In this document: piece after piece, positions 34,870-46,229 of the stretch
How the letters are laid out: every line of letters begins with the position of its first letter
Numbering within the stretch: position 1 is the first letter of the stretch
DNA from: Margaritifera margaritifera
Lineage: Eukaryota > Mollusca > Bivalvia > Unionida > Margaritiferidae
DNA: 64,000 bases
Direction of reading: 5' to 3'
Assembly: GCA_029931535.1 (NCBI GenBank)
Contig: JAQPZY010001628.1
Span: forward strand, 3,300,501 to 3,364,500
Notes under the pieces: generated by a model
Seen by the model: only the letters and a program-made list of their open reading frames with translations
The model's database searches: none
Told to the model about the DNA's origin: nothing
Position numbers and translations under genes: made by a program

Positions 34870-35700
34870 TCTTCATACTCTGCATTCTATTATTCTTGTA
34901 CACTCATCAATGATTTTGATGAATCCATTAGTTGATATGCACACAGTGCTTATCTAAAGTGTACAAAATCTTTTGAATTTGACTGTAATTGAAATCACTT
35001 ACACCTTTCTACACAGTTGGTAATGGTTATATAGTTCTGACTGTAATAGCACTTTGAACAACAGGGTTGTTTTGCTGCTATACAAACTTTGATGACAACC
35101 CTTACAAGTCCATTCTAGTCTACTGCATCATCAACATAGGAGTTCAGACAGCATGGCGGGATGACTTTAGTTGCTGGATATAACAAGTTCTCATGTTAAG
35201 TAGGATAGGCTCGAGACAAATTTGTGTTGTATGATAAATAAGTTCATTTTATCAAAAGTTTATTCTGTGGTGACTGCTGTACCCAAACTCCTGCTTGTAA
35301 AATATGGCAGAAGGATTCAACGCCCTCTAAAGTAAAATTTTGCCAGCAATGAGTAAAGATAATCAATCCTACTGCAATTATCATTTAATTTTCTTATTCT
35401 GGATTTTTAGGACACAAATTAATTTTGTAATCTGTTAACATCTGATTTTGTAATTATGATTTAATAGACGGTTGTCATTAATGCCAAAGTCCTCTGCTGC
35501 CATGTGGAATAATCCTGAAGAAAGGTATATCATGCAGCCTGTCTGTTTGAGGAGAAAGGCTTTAAGGCATGTCAAACTATGTATAGATGGTATAGATGCT
35601 TTTAATGCCTACCAAACAGCAAAGCAATCTGTTGTACACACCAAATATAAAAAATATTTAATTACTGCTCTAAGTCCAAAAAGGGAAAATTTTACCAACA
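34870..35700. other. Intergenic, no recognised feature
   Basis: No gene or named repeat recognised. Confidence 0.5.
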
Positions 35701-36380
35701 TCAAAAAATCCATCTGAAAAAATGATGATCCCCTGACTGACTGCAGCTATTACAAATGTAAAATTAATATAATCTTGCAATTTCATGTCCAGTGACCTTG
35801 ACCTTTCAACTAGTGATTGCAGACTCAACAGACTGCCCTTCCTCAGATATAATGCAACCACGAAGTTTATCATAACTGGGTGCAGGAAACTTGTGGAAAG
35901 CAGACATTACATGGAACTCAAAATGACAATTTCAACTCGTGACCTTTACCTTTTACCTCTGGGCCTGAGAATCAAAAGGGAGGTGCCTCTGCCCATGTGC
36001 AGACTACGAAAAATGGATCAAAGAAACTTATTGAGTGAAAACCAAAAAAAAAAAACGACAGTCAGGAGTGACTTTGACCTTTGACCTCAGAATCAATTGG
36101 GAGCTGCCCCTACGCAAGTGTAGCCTATCTATGAAGCTTGATGAAAATTAGGCCAAGGAAACTTAACTTGTTCTGCAGAAAGGAAAATCACATTTTCAGC
36201 TACAGTGACCTTAACCTTGGACCAAGCAGCACCAAAATTGATAGGCTTCTGCTTCTATGCATGAGTAAGCCACATATGAAGTTATGTTGCACAAACCACC
36301 TTGTCTACGGACAGATGGACAGAGATACATCACTATCGCCAGATCCCCCACACCTTCGGTTGAGGGGATAAAAGAAACAT
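35700..36380. repeat. Dispersed repeat with TGACCTTTGACCT motifs
   Basis: CAGTGACCTTGACCTTTCAA, GTGACTTTGACCTTTGACCT and CACATATGAAG blocks match the family at 43800-44660. The fragmented open frames here belong to the repeat. Confidence 0.65.
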
Positions 36381-36802
36381 AACCTCATTTGGAATGATAT
36401 GTCCATCAAGAAAAATGTCAAAAACCATCACCAACATTAAAAATAAAATGTTCTGCAATCAGTTGCACACAGAAGATATAAGTATACTGCATTACTGTTC
36501 TAAGTCTGCATTAGCATTCTAAGTCTAAAAAAGGGACATAATTCTCATAAAAATTATCAGGGCCTCAGTGTGGAATAACACTGCATCCTCAAGTGATGCA
36601 TAATAAGCCTACTGAATGTCAAACTGATGCATCAGAAACTTTAAGACTAGTTTTGTCACAACAGTCATTTACTGCGCCAAGTTAACAAAGGGATGTAACT
36701 CATGCTAAAATCATCAGAAAGATATGAGCATTACACATGATGGGTTATAAGCCTGCAACAATATAAAAAAACGATTTGTCATAAACTGAAAATTGGACCA
36801 TG

Positions 36803-36975
36803 GGATTGATTGGTGCTGAATGGCACATCAACTCATGAAAGTTTACATTGTGCCTTGGTAAGTGAATTAAAGTGCCTTGTCCAGAGACGCACCATGGCAG
36901 CTGACCAAACCTAGTTTAAGCTGGATTTGAACTGTCATGATTCTAGTACACTAACCTCTGAGCAAATGTGGCTTC
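36803..36975 (-). mobile_element. tRNA-derived SINE, older copy
   Basis: The minus strand starts GGAAGCCACATTTGCTCAGA and GGTTAGTGTACTAGAATCAT with a B-box-like AGTTCAAATCC, then a body with GGACAAGGCACTTTAATTCA. It is the same family as 10833-11023 but more diverged. Confidence 0.75.
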
Positions 36976-36979
36976 CAAA

Positions 36980-37335
36980 AACTGAACTGAAGTCAGAAAT
37001 GGATCAAAGTATATTGCAGGCTATGCTGCCAAGCTGGGAGGAAAACTATTATCACACATATAAATTTATATTATGGAATAAATATTTTTGAATGTGAAAC
37101 TTGAGACAGAGAACTGAGAACTAGTTGAACCTGTCTAAAACAGATACCTTTGGGAAGTGAGAAAATAATCTCCTAAGGCAGGTAGCTGCTAAACAGATGT
37201 TCATTTCTACAATAATTTGAAGCAAGGGACCTTAAATAAATGGCTGTTTAAGACAGGTGATTGCTTAATAGTGTATCTCTGAAGGCATGTTAGACTATGA
37301 GAATTAACAATGTAAAGTTTAAAAAAGTAAGCATT
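36980..37335. other. Intergenic, 3' flank of WDR18
   Basis: No feature recognised other than the AATAAA next to the WDR18 stop. Confidence 0.5.
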
Positions 37336-37341
37336 TTTATT
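37336..37341 (-). promoter_or_regulatory. Candidate poly(A) signal just after WDR18 stop
   Basis: Minus-strand AATAAA begins 2 nt after the TAG. It implies a very short 3' UTR if used; not proven. Confidence 0.4.
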
Positions 37342-37342
37342 C

Positions 37343-37474
37343 CTAAGAAATTTTATCAGAACCCTGTAATATTTCATTTACAGCAAACTGATACAATTCC
37401 ATGTTGACAGTTTTAAGTTTCATCACTTCCTGTTTTGTTTGTGCCAATTCAGCTCCAAGAATAAACTGAGGTTC
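37343..37474 (-). CDS. WDR18: WDR18 terminal exon, C-terminal helix
   Basis: 43 codons and TAG after a CTCTGTTTCAG acceptor. It reads ELAQTKQEVMKLKTVNMELY and then QFAVNEIL, a heptad-like helix. Human ends with TELEDEVRNLRKINRDLFDF and a short tail. This helix serves in contacts with the Rix1-type partners in the yeast complex (family knowledge). A minus-strand AATAAA follows the stop after 1 nt. Confidence 0.92.
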   Translation of the reverse strand, partial: EPQFILGAELAQTKQEVMKLKTVNMELYQFAVNEILQGSDKIS

Positions 37475-38837
37475 CTGAAACAGAGGGAAAATTATGTTTT
37501 CATGCAGAATACTTTGACTAACAAGTCTAAAAGTAAAAAACGTTTTTAAAAAAAGGTAAAGCTGTGTTCTTTCAAAGAAAATCACAATCTGTCAGGTGAT
37601 TTAAGATGTCATGATTTGATTCCATATGGCTCTATTTACATTTCAAAATTGTACAATTTGAAAGCAATATTTAAAATAAATATTACATTTTTCCCTGAAC
37701 TAACAAATTAAACAATTACTAGGGAAATTGATCCATAATCTTTGATATTGACAAATATTATATACATGTGCATGGTGTTTGTAATTGACAATTATATTCG
37801 ATCATGTGCTTGTAAGTGAAATTAGCATGTTAGCATTTAAAATACAGTTAGGCCTATGCCATCCCATGGAAATTGCGACAACAAGAATGATATACTGTAA
37901 ATTCACTATTTTGAGGGAGGTACCAATTTTTGTGGACTTTGTACTTGCTCCAAACCATCAATTTAAAGACCCAACAAACAAAATCTTTCTGTGGAAAGAA
38001 TAAGACCCCTTGTCAATCCATGAATTTAAGTACCAACAAATGTAATTTTTCAGAAAACCATGAAAATTGACAGTAGCACCTGCTGATCTATGTCAGACCC
38101 AGAACAGAGTTATATAATGGACATTTCCTTACTCTCTGCCAAACAAGATAACAGTGAGATGATGGTGTGTGGTAATCCAACAATGGACTAAGCCACATGT
38201 ATTGCTTAAACAATATAGAGAGTTTAATAAGGTAATATTTTCCTGCAGGTTCAGTATGTAGTTAGAAATGGTAATAACATGCCTTGTCTACATATTTTCT
38301 TTTAAAGGTTTCCATTTGCAAAAGTATATAACTATCATGTTAAATGAAGGTGATTTACTAATGAGACCTATAAAATATCTACAAAAGACTATACTCAAAG
38401 GCTAAAACCAATATATGACAATTCTGATTGCCTGTGATGCTATTTGTACAGTAAAATGAACTTGTGTACATTTTAGAACACAAACAAATGGACCAAATAT
38501 GCCTGATAATATTATAGTTGAATTATGACCCAAAAAAGTTTGTCATTTTCTATTTATAAAACCTTGCTGGTAACAAAGCTCTTTCACACTCTCCACAAAA
38601 AATATTTCCTCCGACAGAAGTGGGATGAGGGTGTTTCTGTAATAAACACTGACTTTCACACAACAAAAGGCAACAAAACTAAACAATTTGAATGTTTAAA
38701 AATAAGAAAGTCTTTTCCGTTTCTTTTTAAAACTGGGACACTTCATGTCCCATTAAAATGTTTTGGAAATGGTTTGCAAGTGAAAGGTGTAGTGGATATA
38801 GATGAATCATGTGAAACCCAAGGGACATAATCAGTAC
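37475..38837. other. WDR18 last intron, no recognised repeat
   Basis: AT-rich, no named element. The open frame 38525-38830 runs on the strand opposite to WDR18 and has no similarity that I recognise. Confidence 0.5.
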
Positions 38838-38912
38838 CTCCTCATTAACATCTTCATCTTCATGTAAAATTTCTATAGCACTGCCATCTGGACAATCAGA
38901 AAAGTTCTCCAT
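38838..38912 (-). CDS. WDR18: WDR18 internal exon, acidic linker
   Basis: It has 25 codons, phase 0 at both ends, with acceptor TCTCTTACAG and donor GAG|GTACTG. It reads MENFSDCPDGSAIEILHEDE and ends DVNEE. It is strongly acidic and has no close match in human WDR18, whose equivalent stretch is a variable linker. Support is its correct splice sites, fitting phase and position between two certain exons. The Met is internal. Confidence 0.78.
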
Positions 38913-39179
38913 CTGTAAGAGAGAGCCTTTACTTGAATAAATGTCTTTAAAAGTACAATAAATCTAACAAACATAAACAAGATGCCTAAGTGGGTCTGAG
39001 ATCACTTACCTGGCTGACATCTGCCTAATATCCTACTGCAAGTGCAGTTGGCCAAGAAGTCTGGTTCAGAAGGTTGTTTTCTCTATGAATTTCTTCCAAT
39101 GCCATTGATTGCATGTGCTATGAAAACAAGTGTTTCAAGGTTTCTCTATTTTTTTTACTTCATCCATATTTAATGGCAC

Positions 39180-40040
39180 ATCAGGATAATGTTTTGTCCA
39201 ATACTGAAAAGTCTGTATGCCAGGATGGTTTCTGTCAAAGCTGGTCAAATTCTGTTTTTAGCGGACTTTTGAGATGAAGTGTTTAGATGTTTTCTGTTTC
39301 GGTTAAGTAGTTTTATTAGAAAATGTTTTTAAACGTTTTTCTATTTTTAGTAGCAGCAGTCATATTTGATCATTACAGCATCATTTGTATAAACTTAAAA
39401 GCCCTTCATGCCAGGATGTTTTCTGACAAATTAGACCTAATTCTGTTGAGTGGTTTTTGAAAACAACATGCTTAAAGGATTTTCCATTTATAGTAATGGT
39501 AGCCATATATGCTAATGAATTGGCATCATTTGTATAAACTTGAAATCCCTTCATGTCTGGATGGTGTCTGTCAAAGTTGGTAAAATTCTGCTGAGGAGTT
39601 TCTGAGAAGAACTTGTTTAAAGGTTTCTCTATCTTAAGTAATGGGAACCATATTTGAAAACCAATCTGCATAACTTTAGCCCTTCATGTCAGGATGCTGT
39701 CAAACTTTGTCAAATCGTGATGAGCGGTATTTTTGAAAAAGTAGGTTAAAGGTTTTTATATTTTTAGTAACAGTAGCCATATTTTTGAATGTGGATTGGC
39801 ATCATTTGTAATAAATTGAAAAACCTTCATGCCAAACTGTGTTGAGAGGTTTTTGAAAAGGATAGGATTATAGGTTTTTCTATTTTTAGTAACAGTGGCA
39901 ATATTTGTTGGTGAATTAGCATCATTTGTACAAATTGAAAATCATTCCTATCGGGATGCTATCTGTTGAGCAGTTTTTGAGAAGTCATTTAAAGGATTTT
40001 CTACTTTTAGTAATGCTGGCCATATTTGATTATGGCCAGG
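39180..40040. repeat. Dispersed tandem repeat, unit about 140 bp, about 6 copies
   Basis: Ordered blocks are TTTTTCTATTTTTAGTAACA, GTAGCCATATTTG, AATTGGCATCATTTGTATAA, CCTTCATG-CAGGATG, CTGTCAAA-TTGGTCAAATTC and GTTTTTGAAAA. The blocks are diverged and non-coding. Confidence 0.8.
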
Positions 40041-40463
40041 TGTGCTAAAATCTTATGAGAAGTTTAAATAACTGATTAGTTGTGTTTGTAAAATATATAA
40101 AACAACATTTCTAACTTTTTGTATGATGGAGGGTATGGTTCGATCCACATACTTCCATGCATTTATCTGTTTTTGTTAATTTTGCTGAATAAACATTAAA
40201 ATATTGACAAAATTACAAAGAAATGCATACATTTCAGATTAATACATCATTTCAAGTACAAACATAAAACAGATTTCAAATATAACTATATTACACAAAA
40301 TCTGATTAGTTCAGATAACTATAGACCAATTTCTGGTAATGTCTACAGATGTGGGTGTCTGTGTGTCTCTGTGTGTGTGTGTGTGTGCAAAGGGCTAAAT
40401 CTATTACAACAACAAAAAAATTGGTGTGTGTATGAAAACACATGCTAAGGAAACATCTGCATC

Positions 40464-40655
40464 ATGTTATTATAGTCAAACTGTAACATGATCAGTCAAG
40501 ATTGTTATTATAGTCAAACTGTAACATAATCAGTAAAGATTGTTATTATAGTCAACCTGTAACATAATCAGTCAAGATTGTTATTATAGTCAAACTGTAA
40601 CATAATCAGTCAAGATTGTTATTATAGTCAAATTGTAACATAATCAGTCAAGATT
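40464..40655 (+). repeat. Minisatellite, 38 bp x 5
   Basis: Unit GTTATTATAGTCAAACTGTA followed by ACATAATCAGTCAAGATT. Confidence 0.94.
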
Positions 40656-40884
40656 GTTATAACAGTTGCTACAATAAAATCATTCAAATATAATATTCCT
40701 TCTTTTAGCACAGTAGTGTTATGGTAAAAATTATCTGATGACCAATAATGGTGAGGGTCTATGGTAATTTTGGAAATTATGGACTTTGCTTAATAAACTG
40801 AATAAAAGAAACAATTTAAAATTCTCAAAGGTAGAAATCATTTTAATCCTTTCATTTTTCTCATACAAATTGCATTTACAAGAT

Positions 40885-40942
40885 TGTGTGATGGATGGAT
40901 GGACAGAGAGAAAGATGGATGGATGGAAGGATGGATGGATGG
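40885..40942 (+). repeat. Imperfect GATG microsatellite
   Basis: ATGGATGGATGG interrupted by CAGAGAGAAAG. (GT)n at 40366-40387 is a separate microsatellite. Confidence 0.85.
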
Positions 40943-41190
40943 GCAGATAGACACAAGGATTCCCATATATACCTGCCTCTATAGGGGTAGGGGTATAAAA
41001 AGATACATAAAAATGAAGTACATCTATTATATAAATTTTTCTTATTGGAATAGTTTGCCTACTGTTAGCATTCTAGTGGTGATTTCTGTTCCTTTACAAA
41101 ATCATTATGATAGGAAATTCCTAATATAACTGACATCTATTTCTCTCTTAAAGTCAATGAATAAATGTGGTCCATGGTATAATTTCTTAC

Positions 41191-41363
41191 CAGTGAGGTG
41201 TTCTGTATTCTCCATTCTAGCATGTCCCCATCAGAATTATTTCCTCTATCCTCTTGGGTTGAATGTAGATGGCGCTGGAAAGGCTTAATTGAAACTGTTG
41301 GCTTTATGTCAGGATTGGCAATACTTGGAGGAGTTGGAACCAGAAGAACATTGCTAACTACAC
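41191..41363 (-). CDS. WDR18: WDR18 internal exon, post-propeller linker
   Basis: 173 nt: 2 nt completing Gly and then 57 codons. The acceptor is TATTCTGCAG and the donor is CACTG|GTAAGA. The first part (VSNVLLVPTPPSI) matches the last propeller strand of human (VTNAAILLAP). A proline- and charge-rich segment, KPTVSIKPFQRHL, follows and parallels human FRPSLPLPHFNKHL. The rest is a poorly conserved acidic linker. Confidence 0.88.
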
Positions 41364-41520
41364 CTGCAGAATATTTTAAATACTTATGCAGGAATGATAT
41401 TGGTATTTAAATATTAGTTTGCCTTGATATAACTTATCTTTTCAATTAATATTCATTTCATGAAAAATGGTTAAAGGATGTGGGTGAAATAAATTGAATT
41501 GATCCTTAGTGTGCCATAAT

Positions 41521-41741
41521 TACCACATATACTCATGTATAAGCTAATACCAACTGCAAACTGCATAGACCCAGATCTGCCATCGCATAATGTGCCGGCA
41601 CATCTGGGTCTATGCAGTTTGTAAGGACTAATCAGTAGAATTAACAACATAGACCCTGATCTGCCAGCCCATAATGTGATGGCAGATCAGGTTCTATGTT
41701 GTTTGCATATGGACCTAGCTTATACACGAGTATATACGGTA
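41521..41741. mobile_element. Two-hairpin MITE, copy 4
   Basis: Ends TACCACATATACTCATGTAT and, reversed, TACCGTATATACTCGTGTAT. Order B then A, both hairpins nearly perfect. It lies 158 bp upstream (in transcript sense) of a WDR18 acceptor. Confidence 0.92.
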
Positions 41742-41794
41742 TGTCAATTTGACTCCTCACTATGATATTTAGCTCTACCGTGTTCATTCAGGAA

Positions 41795-41892
41795 ATAAGT
41801 ACAGTAGTGTGCATACAGTGTAAATAAGACTAGTACAGTAGTGTGCATACAGTGTAAATAAGACTAGTACAGTAGTGTGCATACAGTGTAAA
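41795..41892 (+). repeat. Minisatellite, 35 bp x 3
   Basis: Unit AGTACAGTAGTGTGCATACA and then GTGTAAATAAGACT. Confidence 0.92.
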
Positions 41893-42568
41893 TGCTGTGC
41901 TTGATATCCAGGAAATAATTTGACATCTACACTATGTATACAAAATGCTTCAGACTGTTTCTTTGGATTTTAGTCCTGAAAATTACATCAAGAGTCCCTG
42001 AGAGTCAGAGACTCTCCAAATAGAGTCAAAGAGAAATCCTAATGCATGCATTGCAACACCTATGTTCTGAACAGACAAGGTCCTAATGAATATTTCCACT
42101 CAAAGGTTTATTTTCAGGTCATTTGTTCCACAAATAAAAAAGGTTAACCAATAATTAATGAATTTATAAAGGATGGACAGTCAACAGACATGTGGATGCA
42201 AGACAGAAGACACTAACACACTGAAAAATTGCTTATACACAACTGAAGATCCTCAACTGAATGGGGAAAAACTTCTGACTGCTTTCAAACAAGTCTTTTC
42301 TGTGCGTGGAAAAGAACAATAAATGACTTATGTCCCTTTCTAAACCCATATAATTGAAAAATTCCATTTTCACATTGTAAACAGTGAAAACTGATCAATC
42401 TTTTCTTTATGAATATAATGTGAAGTATGATGATTTTAGGTTTTTTCCTTAATGTCCAATTAGATAAACTCAAGATACCATGTGTTGTTAGGCTTTCATA
42501 GGTAAACTCTTCCAAATAACTAAAATTTAATAATAACTAAATAAATTAAAGAAATAACTTAATTTTAA

Positions 42569-42745
42569 ATCAATAAACCAAACTGAAGAGTGAACAACAA
42601 AATGAAGTCTAATAAATCAATAAACCAAACTTAAGACTGGCCAACAAAATGAAGTCTAATAAATCAATAAACCAAACTTAAGATTAGCCAACAAAATGAA
42701 GTCTTTTAAATCAATAAACCAAACTTAAGATTGTCCAAACAAAGT
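42569..42745 (+). repeat. Minisatellite, 47 bp x about 4
   Basis: Unit ATCAATAAACCAAACTTAAG followed by ATTGGCCAACAAAATGAAGTCTAATAA, in part. Confidence 0.9.
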
Positions 42746-42800
42746 GATGTCTAATAAATATAGTCTTAGTAACATGTACAAGCAGGTAACTGCAGATACA

Positions 42801-43005
42801 TTCCATATATACTCACTTACAAGTCAAGTCCAACTGCAAACTACACAGACCCAGATAATGCACCAGCAGAACTGGGTGTATGCAGTTAGAAGTAATCAGT
42901 AGAACAAATAAGATAGAACCTGATCTGCTGATGCATTATGCAATGGCAGATCAAGGTCTATGTTGTTTCCATTATGACTTGACTTAGAAGCAAGTATAGA
43001 CAGTA
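42801..43005. mobile_element. Two-hairpin MITE, copy 5, next to WDR18 splice donor
   Basis: TTCCATATATACTCACTTAC ... AAGCAAGTATAGACAGTA with hairpins B then A. It is more diverged: arm B lost several bases. The right end is 11 bp from the donor GT (43017-43018) of the WDR18 WD-repeat exon. Confidence 0.85.
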
Positions 43006-43018
43006 CACAGTGTTATAC

Positions 43019-43143
43019 CTTTGTGGTTGAGAGTTCTAATACACTGTCCACTAAAGACATCCCAGATTTTAACACTGCAGTCATGTGACCCAGATGCCAA
43101 TCTGGTGCCATCCAATGACACTGACAGGCAGCATACCTGTTTG
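43019..43143 (-). CDS. WDR18: WDR18 internal exon, canonical WD repeat
   Basis: 125 nt: 1 nt, 41 codons, 1 nt. The acceptor is CTTTGCAG and the donor is CAAAG|GTATAA. It reads KQVCCLSVSLDGTRLASGSH and then DCSVKIWDVFSGQCIRTL, a textbook GH...WD repeat with the conserved Asp and Trp-Asp. Human has NQVTCLSVSTDGSVLLSGSH and DETVRLWDVQSKQCIRTV. On the intron side a two-hairpin MITE copy (42801-43005) ends 11 bp from the donor GT. Confidence 0.96.
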
Positions 43144-43800
43144 CTGCAAAGAGTTAATAAAAAATAAACCTTCTAACAATAATATCATAACAATTTAAAC
43201 TTGCTCAATGTCTGTGAATTGAGTAAAATACAGTATATTCTTAAAATACAATGTTTGCTAAATAAATTACTGAATAAAATTATTATCTTGTATTATAGTC
43301 TACAATGCATAACATATGTTCAAACATTAAGTTCTTTATTAATTTTGCAAAAAGATTCTGGTTGTGAAAATTGTATGACTGCCAAAACTTTCTGAAAAGT
43401 TCCTACTTCAAATCTATATGATTATGTTACAGATTTAATTATACAGGGAGACCATGAACATCCTCTCTAAAAATGTCTTCAGTGTCTCCTGAATGATCTA
43501 GTTAAAAATGCTTGACATGCATAAGCTAGAATCTTTGCCCTAAGGTTTCTGGTTGCAATATAATATCACATACATTCTTAAACTACACCAATATATTCAC
43601 AAACAGCGTCCAATGTTTAGTTGCTTGAAACTTTGGACAGATTTGCCAAATATGACTCTTTTTATTTAAACACTAAATCAACAATTTTTTACTTTGTACA
43701 TCACAACTAAAATTACCAAGAGAACAAACAGCTGTACATTATATGACTGCACTGTGTTTACTAGTCCTCTATGTAGGTACTAGTAGGCATAGCTGACTAT
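43144..43800. other. WDR18 intron, no recognised feature
   Basis: AT-rich, no named element. Confidence 0.5.
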
Positions 43801-44660
43801 GGAGATTATTGACCAATCGGTTTCAATTACCTTGACCTTTACAGATTTAATTATACATTAACTCAGCTTTATGTGCAGAAACCATAATTTTCTTTTTATA
43901 CTGGCCATCACCTTGACCTCTGACATTTAGATCCCAAAAGCTAAGGGTTTCTATCTCACTTAAATTTTGGTCAAGGAACTTACTTAAGAACAAATGTTAC
44001 TGTTCAAAACCAATTTTTCTTAGAGTCTGAATGAGCTTTGAACTTTTGAACCCCCAAAACAATAGGCCTCTTATTTATTTTATGCACACACCCTCCATAA
44101 ACTTTGCTCAAGGAACATGGTCCAGAATTAAAGTTTGACCTTTTGACTCCAAGATCAACAGACCACTTTCTTACCCAAAGTGTAAGCCATCCACATACTT
44201 TGGTGAAGTGTACATGGGCAGAAACTGACATTTTTGTGCAGAAGTCATTTTTCATATTTCTGTTACACCGACCTTGACTTTTCATCCCAAAATCAATGTT
44301 TCTTCTTTACTCCATAAGCAAGCCATCCACAAAGTTTTGTCCAGATGTGATGTAGAACTAAAATTATAATGTGGAAACCATTTTTCATCTTTCAGTCACA
44401 GTGACTTTGACCTTTGACCTTTTGACCCCAGAATCTATAGGCTTCTTTCTATTACAAGTACTAGCTATCCACAAAGTTTGGTCCAGGTCTGTGATGTAGA
44501 ACTAATCTAACTGTATGAAACTATTTGTCTTCTTTCAGTCAGTATCCTTGACCTGTGACCTTTTGACCACCATATCAAAAGGTTCTTCCTGACCCCAAGT
44601 GCAAGCCAACCACAAAGTTTGGTAAGGTCAATGGTGTAAAACTAAAGCTATTTTGCAGAA
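43800..44660. repeat. Dispersed tandem repeat with nuclear-receptor-like half-sites
   Basis: Units of about 120-130 bp carry TGACCTTTGACCTTTTGACC, ATAGGCTTCTT, GCAAGCCATCCACAAAGTTT, GGTC-AGGT-TGTGATGTAGA and ACTAAA-TTAT-TGCAGAAACC. About 6 copies. The same family is at 35700-36380. Confidence 0.8.
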
Positions 44661-44915
44661 ATAAAAAAACATGCTATACTGTTCAGACCCTCCAATATAA
44701 ACTTACTTTTGAATTAAAGATGTTTTCATATTCCTACGAAATTTACAATGAATTAAAAAAAAGAGAGCTGGACAGAGAAAGATACATTTCAGGATCTAAG
44801 GTGACTTAGAAGTTCTCACCTAATAAAGTGATATGTCCTCACATTACAAAGAAATAAACCTTATTCAACATTCAGTTTTAAAATTTCAATATCAGTACTC
44901 CTATAGTATTCTAAC

Positions 44916-44980
44916 CTGTGACCTTTGAAGCATGTAACACTTGAGTCTGTGCTTTGAATATGTCTTTCTCTTCTTAGTGT
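44916..44980 (-). CDS. WDR18: WDR18 short internal exon (linker into FKGH)
   Basis: This 65-nt exon starts in phase 0 and ends two bases into a codon. The acceptor is CTTTTATAG and the donor is CACAG|GTTAGA. It reads TLRRERHIQSTDSSVTCFKG then H. Human has the QRERSFHP linker and VFKGHRNQVTCL. The other two frames are open or stopped, but only this one keeps phase with both neighbours and gives the G-H of the next WD repeat. Confidence 0.88.
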
Positions 44981-45086
44981 CTATAAAAGATCAAATGTAC
45001 ACAAACACATCAAATCATATTAACAAAAACATAATATGACAATGGTACAAAATATTATATATGGCTGATGTCAAGGCATCATAACA

Positions 45087-45478
45087 TTATCACCATACAC
45101 TGCTGATTTACCTAATCACCATCCATTGCTGATTGACCTAATCACCATACACTGCTGATTTACCTTATCACCATCCACTTCTGATTTACATAATCAATTT
45201 CCGTTGCTAATTTACCTAATCACCATACACTGCTGATTTACCTAATCACCAAACACTGCTGATTTACCTTATCACCATCCACTGCTGATTGACCTAATCA
45301 ACATACACTGCTGATTTACCTTATCACCATACACTGCTGATTTACCTAATCACCATACACTGCTGATTTACCTAATCACCATACACTGCTGATTTACCTA
45401 ATCACCATCCACTGCTGATTTACCTAATCACCATACACTGCTGATTTACCTAATCACCATACACTGCTGATTTACCTA
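45087..45478 (+). repeat. Minisatellite, 26 bp x about 15
   Basis: Unit TAATCACCATACACTGCTGA then TTTACC; variants CATCCACTGCTGATTGACC are interspersed. Confidence 0.95.
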
Positions 45479-45624
45479 AAGACTTTAATATCTATAGGAA
45501 TTATGTAATTTAAGTTGTTCATACATTTTATTGCAATTTTAATTTTCTTTTTGTACAATTTCATAAGCTTCAATTAATTTACCATCATGTTTATGACATG
45601 TAATTATATAAACTAAGAGGGTTG

Positions 45625-45710
45625 ATACAGCGATGTAAGTATAAAATTCAAGTACTTTTCAAGGACTTTCAAAGACTCAAATAATAATTTTCAAGGACCT
45701 ATTTCATGAC
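45625..45710. repeat. Terminus related to the 13899-14896 transposon
   Basis: AAATTCAAGTACTTTTCAAG, GACTTTCAAAGACTC and TTTTCAAGGACC mirror the subterminal region at 13912-13975. No second end found. Confidence 0.5.
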
Positions 45711-46004
45711 AAGTCAGGTGATGCTGTATAAAAAAAAATGTAAATTTCTTTTCTTACAGTATGTGAACAACAAATTATGCATAAAAAGCACTAATAAACA
45801 CATTCTGGAGAATCAGAGTATCTGTTTCATTCAATGCAAATGAATCGACATGACTGCAAATGTTTCAGAAAATAGTGCATGCCAAGTGATATTGAAAGGT
45901 TAGACCTTTCTCTAAAATGTAAGCACTATCAAGTGCTTTCTTCAGAACAGGACTTTTCTGAATCTTGACAATATACTGTTTATATCAATGAATTAAAACT
46001 GCCC

Positions 46005-46019
46005 TCCCCCCCCCCCCCC
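46005..46019. repeat. Poly-C tract
   Basis: CCTCCCCCCCCCCCCC run, an assembly-error-prone homopolymer. Confidence 0.85.
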
Positions 46020-46229
46020 ATCCTTTACATGCTTAGGTAAAGAAGTTCAAGACGACTGTGTTTGGAATTTCGGAGTATTGAACTTTTTACACAAGAGTCC
46101 CTTGAAGTGACTGATGCTCTACTGTCTGTAGAGAATCTCCAGGAATAGAAGATAAGACTATTTCTTCTTTTTAACTGCTGAGTGTTCAAACCATCTTTGA
46201 TATTCTTGAGCAATTCTTGAGCAATAAGA

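Noticed and set aside
34302..34903. Overlapping minus-strand open frames of 70-142 codons with Cys-rich repeats
   Set aside because: They are translations of a 43-bp minisatellite in different frames, without start context, splice sites or similarity to a protein.
38525..38830. 101-codon plus-strand frame near a WDR18 exon
   Set aside because: It runs up to the WDR18 exon on the opposite strand and shows no family features.
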